DNA of 64,000 bases from positions 252,501 through 316,500 of the forward strand of contig JAEMWC010000083.1 of NCBI GenBank assembly GCA_016490735.1, read 5' to 3'. The DNA comes from Pachyseris speciosa. Its lineage: Eukaryota; Cnidaria; Anthozoa; Scleractinia; Pachyseridae. The position numbers were made by a program, and so were the translations under genes. Positions 1 through 9,800 of this stretch are shown one piece after another. Within the stretch, counting starts at the first letter, position 1; each line of letters opens with the position of its first letter. Below the pieces are notes generated by a model that saw only the letters and a program-made list of their open reading frames with translations, was not told the origin of the DNA and made no database searches.

Positions 1-53
1 TGTATGTATGTATGTATGTATGTATGTATGTATGTATGCATGTATGTATGTAT
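1..53. repeat. (TGTA)n microsatellite
   Basis: About 13 tetranucleotide units with one interruption, touching the window start. A second, longer tract of the same motif lies at 26863-26955, just downstream of the duplicated flank of gene B. Confidence 0.95.
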
Positions 54-194
54 ATCGGTTGCTAGATAAATAAGGCTGCGATAGTCTTGTTTTGATCACG
101 TTCATTGACGTTCAAAGATGGGTTATATAGAGGTCTTTACGCCAACTAACGAAGTAGTATTTTGTATCTTTGGGTATTTATAATCAAGCGTTGC

Positions 195-790
195 CTTGGT
201 GAGATTATATTTCAAGGTTATTCTACATATTGTTGAAGCTCGCATGAACTCATTTCCGAGAAAGTCTCTGGTTATCTCCGAGCGTTTGGACGTTTCCTGA
301 ACAGTTGTTGGCTTGTATCTGCAGCGCTTCTCTTAAATCACGCCCGAAAGTTAGAGAATTGGATTTAAGAAGAGGTTCTGACCAACGAATTTGCACGCTT
401 TCACAAGGTAGGGAAAGAACAAAAGATCTATTCTCGCTTCCACTGCAAACTCGCAGGCAAGCTGAGCCCTACATTATTAATGAGTCCAAATGGGTGCAGT
501 ACTTTATTCACTATGATTTTCCATATATAATGCTGCAACATGTTTGAGTTTAGTTTCTGTTGCATCTCTATTGCATTTCCTTTGAAACCGTTGAAGTCAC
601 TGGTTAGGACTCTTTCCTTGACTAAAGAACCATTTAACCGTAATAAGTAGAAGGCACGATATTTGTGGCTAAAAAGCCACAACAGAGGAAACTAACTCGA
701 CAAGCACCCAATTAATTTACTTACTGGTGTTTGCTTTTCCTTTATCGAATGCGTAAATTGTTCACTCGTGCCTTTCAGCTTTTACGCTCT
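195..790 (+). repeat. Duplicated flank, copy 1 (upstream of gene A)
   Basis: Aligns over about 600 bp, with scattered differences, to 24122-24716 upstream of gene B. Shared landmarks include the segment reading aaaagatctattctcgct. It holds no convincing gene; short open frames here are not conserved between the copies. Read as part of the segmental duplication that created genes A and B. A further shared block is 1010-1100 with 25300-25405. Confidence 0.75.
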
Positions 791-1091
791 GATACATTCA
801 GTAAAACTGTTCGCTATCTCCTGCAAGGACGTTCGTTTTGAAAAACACTATATGGAGCTTTTGCATTGCGAGTAACTAATCCTGACGATGTAAAAACACT
901 ATGAGCGCTACCATGTTATACGTCTAGGTATTTTAGACCCATAGGTTAACCGGCTGCTTGGTTCGACACTCGACGTTGCGTTAGTGGGACCAAGGAACGG
1001 AAGTGGTTAACATAACCGAGTTCCTCAATAATAACGTCTATTCATTATCCTTTAAAATGATTTTATAGAGCTAAGACATTTTTCGGGGCTT
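791..1091. other. Non-coding flank
   Basis: No gene seen. 1010-1091 aligns with 25300-25390 in the flank of gene B. Confidence 0.5.
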
Positions 1092-1487
1092 GTTACAACT
1101 TGATAGAAATACACGTAACATCAAATGGAAACTCGGAAAAAAATCCGAGTTCCAGATGGGATTTGAACTGATGACCCTCCGTGATCTAGACGGACGCTCT
1201 AAGCACTGAACTACTGGGAACTCTATGATGAGCGAGGGCGAAATGTGGGTTTCGACTGGAACCGCATCGCGCGGTCACACAGCTAAATGATGGCAGGTGC
1301 ATATGACTCATAACTGCATCCCGCAGTCACATTAAGGCATATCAAAGATGCAACCAACCAAACCTCCAAAGTGAGCAAAGTGAGCGTCCGTCTAGATCAT
1401 GGAGGGCCGTGGGTTCAAATCCCATCTGGACCTCGGATTTTTTCCGAGTTTCCATTTGATGCTACATGCATTTCTATCATGTTGTAT
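1092..1487. repeat. Inverted pair of tRNA-like SINE ends
   Basis: 1092-1203 and 1383-1487 are inverted copies of each other. Each carries a tRNA-like B box (ggttcaaatcccatc on the plus strand near 1411) preceded by gagcgtccgtctagatca. Between them lies a block (1289-1365) that recurs inverted at 2202-2330. The layout suggests two tRNA-derived elements integrated head to head. Confidence 0.6.
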
Positions 1488-1512
1488 GTAATATATCAAA
1501 CACGAGGGCTAG

Positions 1513-1613
1513 TATTTCATCAGGGGTTCCAAACACCGAGAAACAGATGAAAGCACGACGCCAAAGGCGTAGTGTTTTTATTATTTCGAGGTGTTTGGAA
1601 CCCCTGATGAAAC
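1513..1613. repeat. Short inverted repeat
   Basis: A 26-bp arm at about 1515-1540 (centre caggggttccaaacaccgag) is mirrored at 1588-1613, with about 47 bp between. Probably a small foldback element. Confidence 0.6.
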
Positions 1614-1858
1614 ACGAAGCACGAGTTTTTGATATGGCTTCTCAATCACGCATAAAAATACAATGCAATATAGCAAATATATTTTCTGTATAATTAGCCA
1701 TCCATGTCCAATACACCCGAAACGAGTCGAATCGTCTGTTTTAAGGAGCAAAAGCGAATACATTCTTTCCATTTTTTTTCACAACTCGTTCCCTGCATAC
1801 ATTTTGTGAGAGTTGTTTGTTTTGCGTCAGCAGTCATTCAATGTAGCTGGCACATCAT

Positions 1859-2035
1859 GGCGGAGATCAAGGACAAAGGGAGTCGTTTTTGTCCGCCTAA
1901 AACTTTATCTGAGGACCACTTGGCAGCGTATGAGGCCGTTCCTGCTTCTACAAAGTATAAAACGGATTGGCTTTGAACGTTTTTAGTCAATGGCAGCTGG
2001 AAAGGGAGGCGAAAGTATTGATTTTAGATCATATT
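1859..2035 (+). pseudogene. Crypton-like (DUF3504-type tyrosine recombinase) N-terminal fragment
   Basis: An open frame from ATG 1859 reads MAEIKDKGSRF, then YEAVPASTKYKTDW, and continues after a one-base shift near 1972 as FSQWQLEREAKV. This alternation (acidic start, then a 'PxxTKxxTxW ... F xxW' segment) is the N-terminal pattern of KIAA1958/DUF3504 proteins derived from Crypton transposons. The rest of the protein is absent. The assignment is from remembered family pattern, so moderate. Confidence 0.35.
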
Positions 2036-2201
2036 CACACGTGTTTGGATATCCTAACACGTGTGTTTGGATATCTAATCACGCGTGCTTGGATCTGTTC
2101 TTTACCAGGTATCAAGAGGCATCCATGTGACCCAAATGAGGCCACACAATTGCTTAATTACCTCATGCATTATTAAGGGTTTGAGAATTCTATTTATTCA
2201 C

Positions 2202-2450
2202 TTTTGATGTTTGGTTGGTTGCCTCTTTGATATGCCTTAATGTGACTGCATGATGCATTTATGAGTCATATGCGCCATGATATGCCTTAATGTGACTGCG
2301 GGATGCAGTTATGAGTCATATACACCTGTCATCGTTTGGCTGTGTGACCGCGTGATGCACCCTCGCTCACCATAGAGTTTCCAGTAGCTTAGTGGTTAGA
2401 GCGTTATGGCTGACGAAGGCTCACTCCCGGGCTCGCGTTCCATGGAAATC
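2202..2450 (+). repeat. tRNA-derived SINE-like sequence
   Basis: 2202-2330 is the inverse of 1289-1365, with an internal near-duplicate (two 'gatatgccttaatgtgactg' blocks). It is followed by a tRNA-like segment at 2378-2440 with an A-box-like tagcttagtggttagagcg and a degraded B box. Confidence 0.5.
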
Positions 2451-2460
2451 AAGAGAGAGC

Positions 2461-3076
2461 CGCCTGGACCAGTGACAAATCTATTCCGCCAAGAAATTAG
2501 TTTGAAGTGGTTTCTATTTTGTTATTTTTTTTATTTTGCCACTTTTACTGGGACATCCTTAAAGGCGATCTAAATTAGATCGATTAGTGAGTAGTTACGA
2601 ACGCAGTACAACATCCAACAAAACTATCTGTCGCCTCTTTTGTACGAGATCTCATTTAATAATTAGAGTAATGGAGGCAATAAGAGAACGGCATTCCTGA
2701 TAGAACTTTGGTAGATTTATACCAACAAGGCGTAGACTGTTAGCCTCTGCCTCAAAATAACTTAGTGCGAAATTTTCTTCGTCACAATATCAGCACAAAC
2801 TAATATGGCCTGTAACAAGTTCTGTTTGCGGTATCTGAAAACTAGATGTGTTATTTAAGACGATTACAAGTAAAGGAATGTGAAAACATCCCTACCTAGC
2901 AAATGCAAATTACATTAACTAGGGGTTTGAAAACCAACAGGCTGATGAAAATTTAAGAAAAAAACAACCTTATTTACAATAGTCTCAAAGACAAGTCTCT
3001 TATCTCGATAACTACAAAGGTAATATTTATTAATTTAGTTATTTATTATCAACCTCTCAACAGTATTTGACGCACT
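2461..3076. other. Gene A upstream region
   Basis: No gene or known repeat recognised. Only the last ~30 bp before the ATG are clearly shared with gene B, so this is the likely 5' UTR or promoter-proximal region. Confidence 0.4.
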
Positions 3077-3273
3077 ATGTTTAAATTAAATTGGATAGGA
3101 TGTCTCATCAGGTCGGCCTTCCTGTGTAGCTGCTTACAATATGAAGCAGTGGATGAAACCAAGACGAGACTACTAAGCAAGATCATGACACAAACCGAGT
3201 ATAACTGTTCTTGCAAAGATGGAAAGGTGAGGATTTACAATTTGGCTCCACTGCAAAGCATAGATGGCCCAAG
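3077..3273 (+). CDS. Gene A exon 1 (signal peptide, start of MRH domain)
   Basis: Starts at the ATG shared with gene B; both copies carry the same context (a leader reading acctctcaacag followed by a gcactATG start). It encodes the signal peptide and the first cysteine pair (CSC at residues 44-46). The exon ends after two bases of an Arg codon; the donor is GTTTGC, which is weaker than usual but is at the same place in both copies. Similarity between the copies drops just past it, although the reading frame stays open for about 70 nt. Confidence 0.75.
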
Positions 3274-6200
3274 GTTTGCTAAACTTTGTATAATAGCCTA
3301 TAGTATACTGGGAGGAGAGAACCACAGGACCTCTGGGACCTCCTGACTAGCACAAAGTATTTCTCTGAAGAAGCTTTTCCAGATCGGTTTGAATAAACAT
3401 ATGCACAGCAAATCTTTTAATAATATCGCTTAAGGTTGTCATTACAAGGCTGCCTTCAGTTATACTCAACCTAAATTTTCATTTACGTGAATGAACTTTT
3501 CACTGTTTGGGATTGCCACTAGAGAGAATAATTTACTTGTGTATCGTTGATTACGGCCCTTGCAGCAATGGCTACTATGTAAATTCCCCAACAGGTTCAC
3601 AGCGTCAGACTCAAAGTACCCAGGTTATACATACAAGTACAATCCCTGCAGGTCCTTCTCACTTGGACAGGGGAAAGGGCACTGTTCTGGAGGTGATGTT
3701 GCTGTAAGTTACTGTCAGTGTGGTATTCGCATTGAAATCGTGCTATGAATTTAAAGGCGTTTTAAATATGTCAGAACTGGCTAACCAGACCAGCCACTTC
3801 CTGAATGCTGACGCATCAATTTGGAGTATTTATTATTCCAATTCCGTTTAAATGATGCCCGTAGAATAAACCCTTCACAAAAGTATTGACCTTTTGCAAT
3901 CTGATCGGTCAGACCAGCCGGTTTTGACAAACAGAAAGTAGCTGTGCTTAGGCTCTACGAAACCATTGCGAGGTTCAATTTTTTCATGAAAAGAAAGACC
4001 AGTTGGATGGAAAGCAATCATTTCATGGGGGCTTGACGAAGATGAAGACAAATAAACAAAATCAACACTGGTTTGGTTTTTAAAAAGAAGTGGCCTTCAC
4101 TAAATGTGAAATTTCTTTCCAACCCTCACATCTAAATAATGACAGAAGCTGAGACTTATTAAATTCGGTGTTACCAAAGCCTGAAAATCATGGCCTTCAT
4201 TCCTTTTAGTGTTGTAGTATAGTGTTGCCGCTATAGTATTGAACAAACATGTATAATGTTAGTGTCACCAGTCAGCTCAATGAGCTAAATCTTTCAACAC
4301 TTCATTAAAGGTATTGTCTGTACACATGTTTTAATTTATAGCAAGAGAATCAACCAGAACAACTACTCATTGAAAAACCCCACTCAGCTCGAGCGTTTTG
4401 CAGAGCAGTTTATAAAGCTCTTGTTTGCAGGTTTGCATGGTTACCAGTTCAAGTTACGACAGAATTGGAAGACAAAGCTACTTTCATTGTGATTCAGCGG
4501 ATGCAGAAGACAAACCGCCACAGCTGATTTATTGCGGTGATATCGAGTATGTAATTAGCCTCATAAAGTGAACTGTAATTATGTTAATAATATACATGAA
4601 AAAATTCTCGATTCTGATTGGCTGAGAGGCATGCAGCTTCTAGGAAACACGATACAGAAAAAAGGTAATTCAATGCAGAAAAAAAGAAAATACAGTGCAA
4701 AAAAAGATTAAAAAAATCGAGGATTCTGATTGGTTGATAAACAAAGGCGCTGAAATTAAGCAAATCAAACGCAGCCTCTGATTGGTGCGATTCAGCTACA
4801 TCGATGAGCTGCGAGCGAAAACACTGGCTGCCGCTTAGAGAGCAGGTTTTCTTTTGCAAGCACAACAACAACTGAGCTGAAACAGCTCTAAAAACGAGAA
4901 CAGTGTCAAAATCACTTCTTTTTGGCTGTCTTTTTGTGGAAAGTGATGTCTAGAGAAGGGAATTAAATACGAAATTGAAACTTATGAGCCCGTAAGCGTT
5001 GGACTAGCTTAACACTGCTCAAGGAGGGGGGCATTGGGGTCTACTAGAAACCGAAAAACCCCTCAAAAAAAGCATCCAAAACCGAAAAATCGAAGTGAAT
5101 TTTGATTAAAACCGAAAACCGAATAGAAAACCATCAAAACCGAAACTTTACAGACCCGAACTTCCGAAAGCTTGATCGACTTGATACATTTGAGGCACGT
5201 GGAGGATACACACTAAACTATGTTAATTTCATCACGGTATTTGTGGATGCCATTTGTGAATCACCAGGCCCGTAGACAGGTTTTTGCATGGAGAGGTGCG
5301 TTTGAGCTCCGAAGGATCGAAATGACGAGAACCGAAGGCGTGGGATTCTAGGGGGGTATGGATGGCATGCTCTCCCAGGAAATTTTGAAGCATTGTACTG
5401 TCTAAGACTATATTTTGTGCGTTTCGAAGGCCGTTACATAGAAAATCAGACAGTCAAGATCAAAAGTAAAACGACAATATTTAAGAAAAATTTTTGGGTC
5501 GAAATGGATTTTGGGCTTAATCTTTGAGTAGTGTTCCAGGCTCAAGCCTCCTTGAATGCTTGAGGGTGAACAAGTCTCCCACTTCGCCCAGAATGATGTC
5601 TGTATCGTAGTGAATGTGCAATAAGCAAGCGAAGAGAGCCTTCCTTGAGCTATGCTTGCTCTATTGTAAGTGTGGAGCCGTCTTTAGAGCTCCCGGGGGA
5701 CTCAGTTTCACATTCGCAGCTGGTGGCTGGAACATAAAAATTTTGTATTGGGTCTTTCTTTTTTTTGGCTTCGAGCTGTACCGGAAATAGTCTTCCAACA
5801 ATTTAATAGTGTCGACATAGCAGGGGGTCGTATAACGGACATAAAATGAAAACGCTTCATTAAATTGGGTTTCATTTCAAACTACACCACAAGCGTGCCA
5901 GGACGCAAGTACTAGAGTTACTTTGCTCTTACGTTTTTTATAACAACTTACTTTCTTTTTAATCGCCGGTATCTAGTAAACGGACTTTCGCGGCCCGTGG
6001 GGCCTAATCAGGCGTATCTCCTTCTCTCTGTTTAAATTAGGGATTTTGCAATCCTATTAAACGCTCCATCCAAAATCAAGAATTTGGAGAACTTAGACGT
6101 GAATTCAGAGATTCCGTTAAAATCCTGCAGCAATGAGTCACCTGTGACCTGTTTTGACTGTAAAATGGTCTCACATGCGATTGCACAGTTTGTTACTTTT

Positions 6201-6823
6201 TGGTCGTCAGCGGGAACGTAATGTGACATAGTAGTAGCTAGATTATCCTAACTCATCCTGCTGGCCTTGTACTGTGAATTGCTGCCATCGGTACTGATGT
6301 AAAAGGTACTGATGTCGTCCGAAAAGAAACTAAAACCAAATAGGAAAAACCGAAAACCACTTCGGATACCAGATCCGAAAAACCGCCTGTATTTTAGCCG
6401 AAAACCGAATGCTAGTAAAAGCAAAAACCGCAAACCGTAACAGAAACCAAACCCGAAAACCCGAAGTTTTTCGTTACAAAAACCGTAAAACCGACCTGAA
6501 AAATGGGCAAAACCGAAAATCCCAACGCCCTCCTCGAGCATTTTTACGCCGAGATAACAAAAACAAAGAAGGCCAAGATTATGAACCAGAAACACTGAAG
6601 GTAATGATTACAGCGCTTGATAGACACTTGAAGAACAAAGTAGCTTACAACTATAACCTTAAACTGTTTAGCCGATTTTCGCGGCTTAAAAAATTTTAAA
6701 ACCATTGATAAAGCTGTTGTTTAGACTGAACGCGTGATGAATAACGCGTGTTGCTTCTGCAAAATTATTGTAGGCTATCTCGCAAGTTTTTCATGTGTAT
6801 TGTATCATTAATAATAAATCGCT

Positions 6824-6854
<31 letters not shown>

Positions 6855-9800
6855 CCACTTGTAAATTTTTTCAAAGACCACAAATTGCAAATTTTGTTAG
6901 TCTGTGAAAGAAATTTACGCGTGCTTATTTATTTCCAATTGTACTCGAAATCATGTGATTAGCTTATACAAATAATTTTTAATTAAATTTCCTATGGATC
7001 GTTGTTTCATCATAACTAACCTGTAGGAGATAGAAGGGTATGTTTATCCCTTGCCAAGTCAAAATGTTGTGTCTGACCGACCGGTGATTATTGGCCCCCG
7101 AAAGTGTTTCGGAGAGAGGTGTGCAAGATAATTTAGTCATAGTCAGTTTTCAATCTAACCTAACCTCAATAAACGTGAGGTCGCTTTATCGATAAAATCC
7201 TTGAAAAAAGAAAGAAAGAAAGAAAGAAATCCTGCCTCTCTCCCAATCCCCTTTCAGGTAATGAAACACTCCTTTACGATGTAACGAATTCATTGATATT
7301 GTGGTATACTAGACTGTTTCATTCGTTAAAAAAACTGTTGTCGATTATGACCGTGGGGTTACTAATAGAAACTAATGAGATCGCTCTACGTTTTTGTAAG
7401 TCCATCTAAATTTTAGAAGCATAATAAACAATGCCGATATTGATGATCTGTATGATTTATGTAAATAGCGGCTGGAAAGTCAAAATACATCTGGAGTGCA
7501 ACAAAAGTTTACAAGGTGATGGCGATGGAAAGTTTTATTTTATCAACGATGAGGAAAGTTCGTGGGTAAGTCAGCTCTGACACCATATCATAGGCAGTTT
7601 ATTTCTTTAATAGCAGTAAAACAAATGTAAAACTAATCTTCAGGTCAAAACCTGTTTTCCTTCAATTAATAAAAAAAAGACTATCTTTGTATTCAACTTT
7701 TAAAAAGCGCTTAAAAATAAACCAAGAGGATTGTTGAACTTAGCACTGACACTTATTTTTCTTTCTTGTCTGTGATGTGGCAAAACTGAAATAAAAAAGT
7801 GTTAATGGATAAATCGAATTTAATAGTGGCTTCAACCTAGTGTATTCATTTTTAATATTAATCCATTGGCTACCAAATTGTTGGTGTCCATTCATATATT
7901 TCTAAAGCCGATCAAAGGAAACAAAGGTTAACGAGTAATCACAGTTAAGTGCACCTAACCCCAGACTATTTTTTTCGCTAATACAAAACTTTTCACCTTT
8001 TCCAAAAACATGTAGCCTTTAATTTATTTCTAGTTTTGGACTTTTAAGGGCTTCAAAACTTACGATAAACTAAGCATCATTTTGTACACGACCGAGTGAG
8101 AAGGGGCATGAGTCTAACATGTTTAAAAAAATCTGTCTCCTGCCAATATCACTTAAGGAACATTGTCAAGATTAGGAAGTACTTAACCCATTTTTCCACC
8201 AGCTTACCAATTATAGGGCCACTTGGCCCTATACTTTGAACACTTTGCAATTGTCCCAAATCCGGGACCATGATTGTAATGAATCATTTTTATTGCCAAA
8301 TGATCAGGTTTTTAGACTTAATCACCACGGAAACTGACTGAAACTCCCAATTTTCATTTAATATGACTGTCTATTCTCTTGCAAAACCAATAAACGCCCT
8401 CGGACAACACCAAAATTCACGCAACTTTGTCTTGAAGTTATTACTACAAAAACTCCTCTTGAAGCTAAAAGTTTACATTGGCACCAAACTTCGACTCCGC
8501 TTCTTGCAATCTGTTCCACAATTTCCTGCCCACTTCTTTAGCGCGACCCCGATAACGCTATTTGATTTCAGTTGCTCTCACTGATCTGTCACGCTCGCGC
8601 TTTTGACCCAAAAGAATTCTGGGAATGTCTTGAATAACGGCAGCATGAAATTCCGCCAATTTCCATTTCACATATTTTTTATAAGGGTCGAGCTATCCGG
8701 TCCTGCTGACAAAATATTGCACCGATTGCATTATTTACAAGTCAAAACTCGCCAAAATTGCCATGCCAGGTCCTGGAATTCACTCACAAAACGACTAAAG
8801 ACACAACTTCACTCCGTGAATTGCCATCACTTGCTTAAATACTTTGAGCAGCAAACTTCGTGTGAAATTGCTTCTCAGCTCTGTTTTCTTTCAAAGGATT
8901 GCCTCTACCCATTAACCCAGCTTTATGATGCCAGGCAGGAGGCTTCTAAGGTGAAAAATGGCTCGAAAAACACACTTATAAATCAAATAAGCAACGAATT
9001 GTAGCTGCAGTGTTCGTTTAGAAATAAACGACAGCTAGCGTGACAAGCGTGACAACAAAGATAGAGCCTTCGGTAACCCCTTATATGGAGTAGCCAGGTC
9101 GATTTGACCTCCTACCCTCCAAAAATTGCAAAAAAGGCGACCAAACTGACAGGCTCCCACCTGTTTCTAGCACTTTCTACCTCTTGTAGTTTGATAGATC
9201 ATCACTACCAATCTTTATAAGTTGTTACCTTTATAGTAGTATCAAACAAACACCCAATCTTTGGTGAACAAGTCATTAAAAATTTTCCACTCAATACGTT
9301 ACCATAGCAACAATATAACCTGTTAGAAACGACCTTAATTTTGGTTTTAAGCGAAAATAACTCAAAAACGAGCTCGGTGACCCCCATTTTTTATTATTGA
9401 AAATTAATAAGTGCATCAAGATCCAACTTTTTGCAAAGTTAAAAAAGATGTACAAGTGGGTTCAGAGCCACCTTAACTTATCGAAAATTTAAGGTGGCTC
9501 TGAATCCACTAGAAGAATTTTTCTTTAACTTTACAAAAAGTTGTATTTTATTATGCTAATTCTTTCCCAACAATAAAAAATGGGGGTCACCGCACTCGTT
9601 TTTGAATTATTGCGGCTTAAAGCTAAAATTAGGGATGTTTTAAACAGGTTATAGTGTTGCTATGGTGACCTATTATGTCAAAAAAAGTTTCATAACTTGT
9701 TCACTGATTGGGCATTTGTTTGATACCACCATAAAGGTAACAATGTACAAACATTGGTAGAAATGATCCATCAAAATAAAGTGCTGAAAAATGCTGGAAA

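Noticed and set aside
3274..3346. Extension of gene A exon 1 to the in-frame stop at 3346
   Set aside because: Similarity to gene B stops at the shared GTTTGC donor, and splicing there joins exon 2 in frame in both genes.
6248..6699. 115-aa minus and 96-aa plus frames
   Set aside because: Low-complexity translation of the accgaaaa-rich element; Phe/Gly/Arg or Asn/Lys/Arg runs without a domain.
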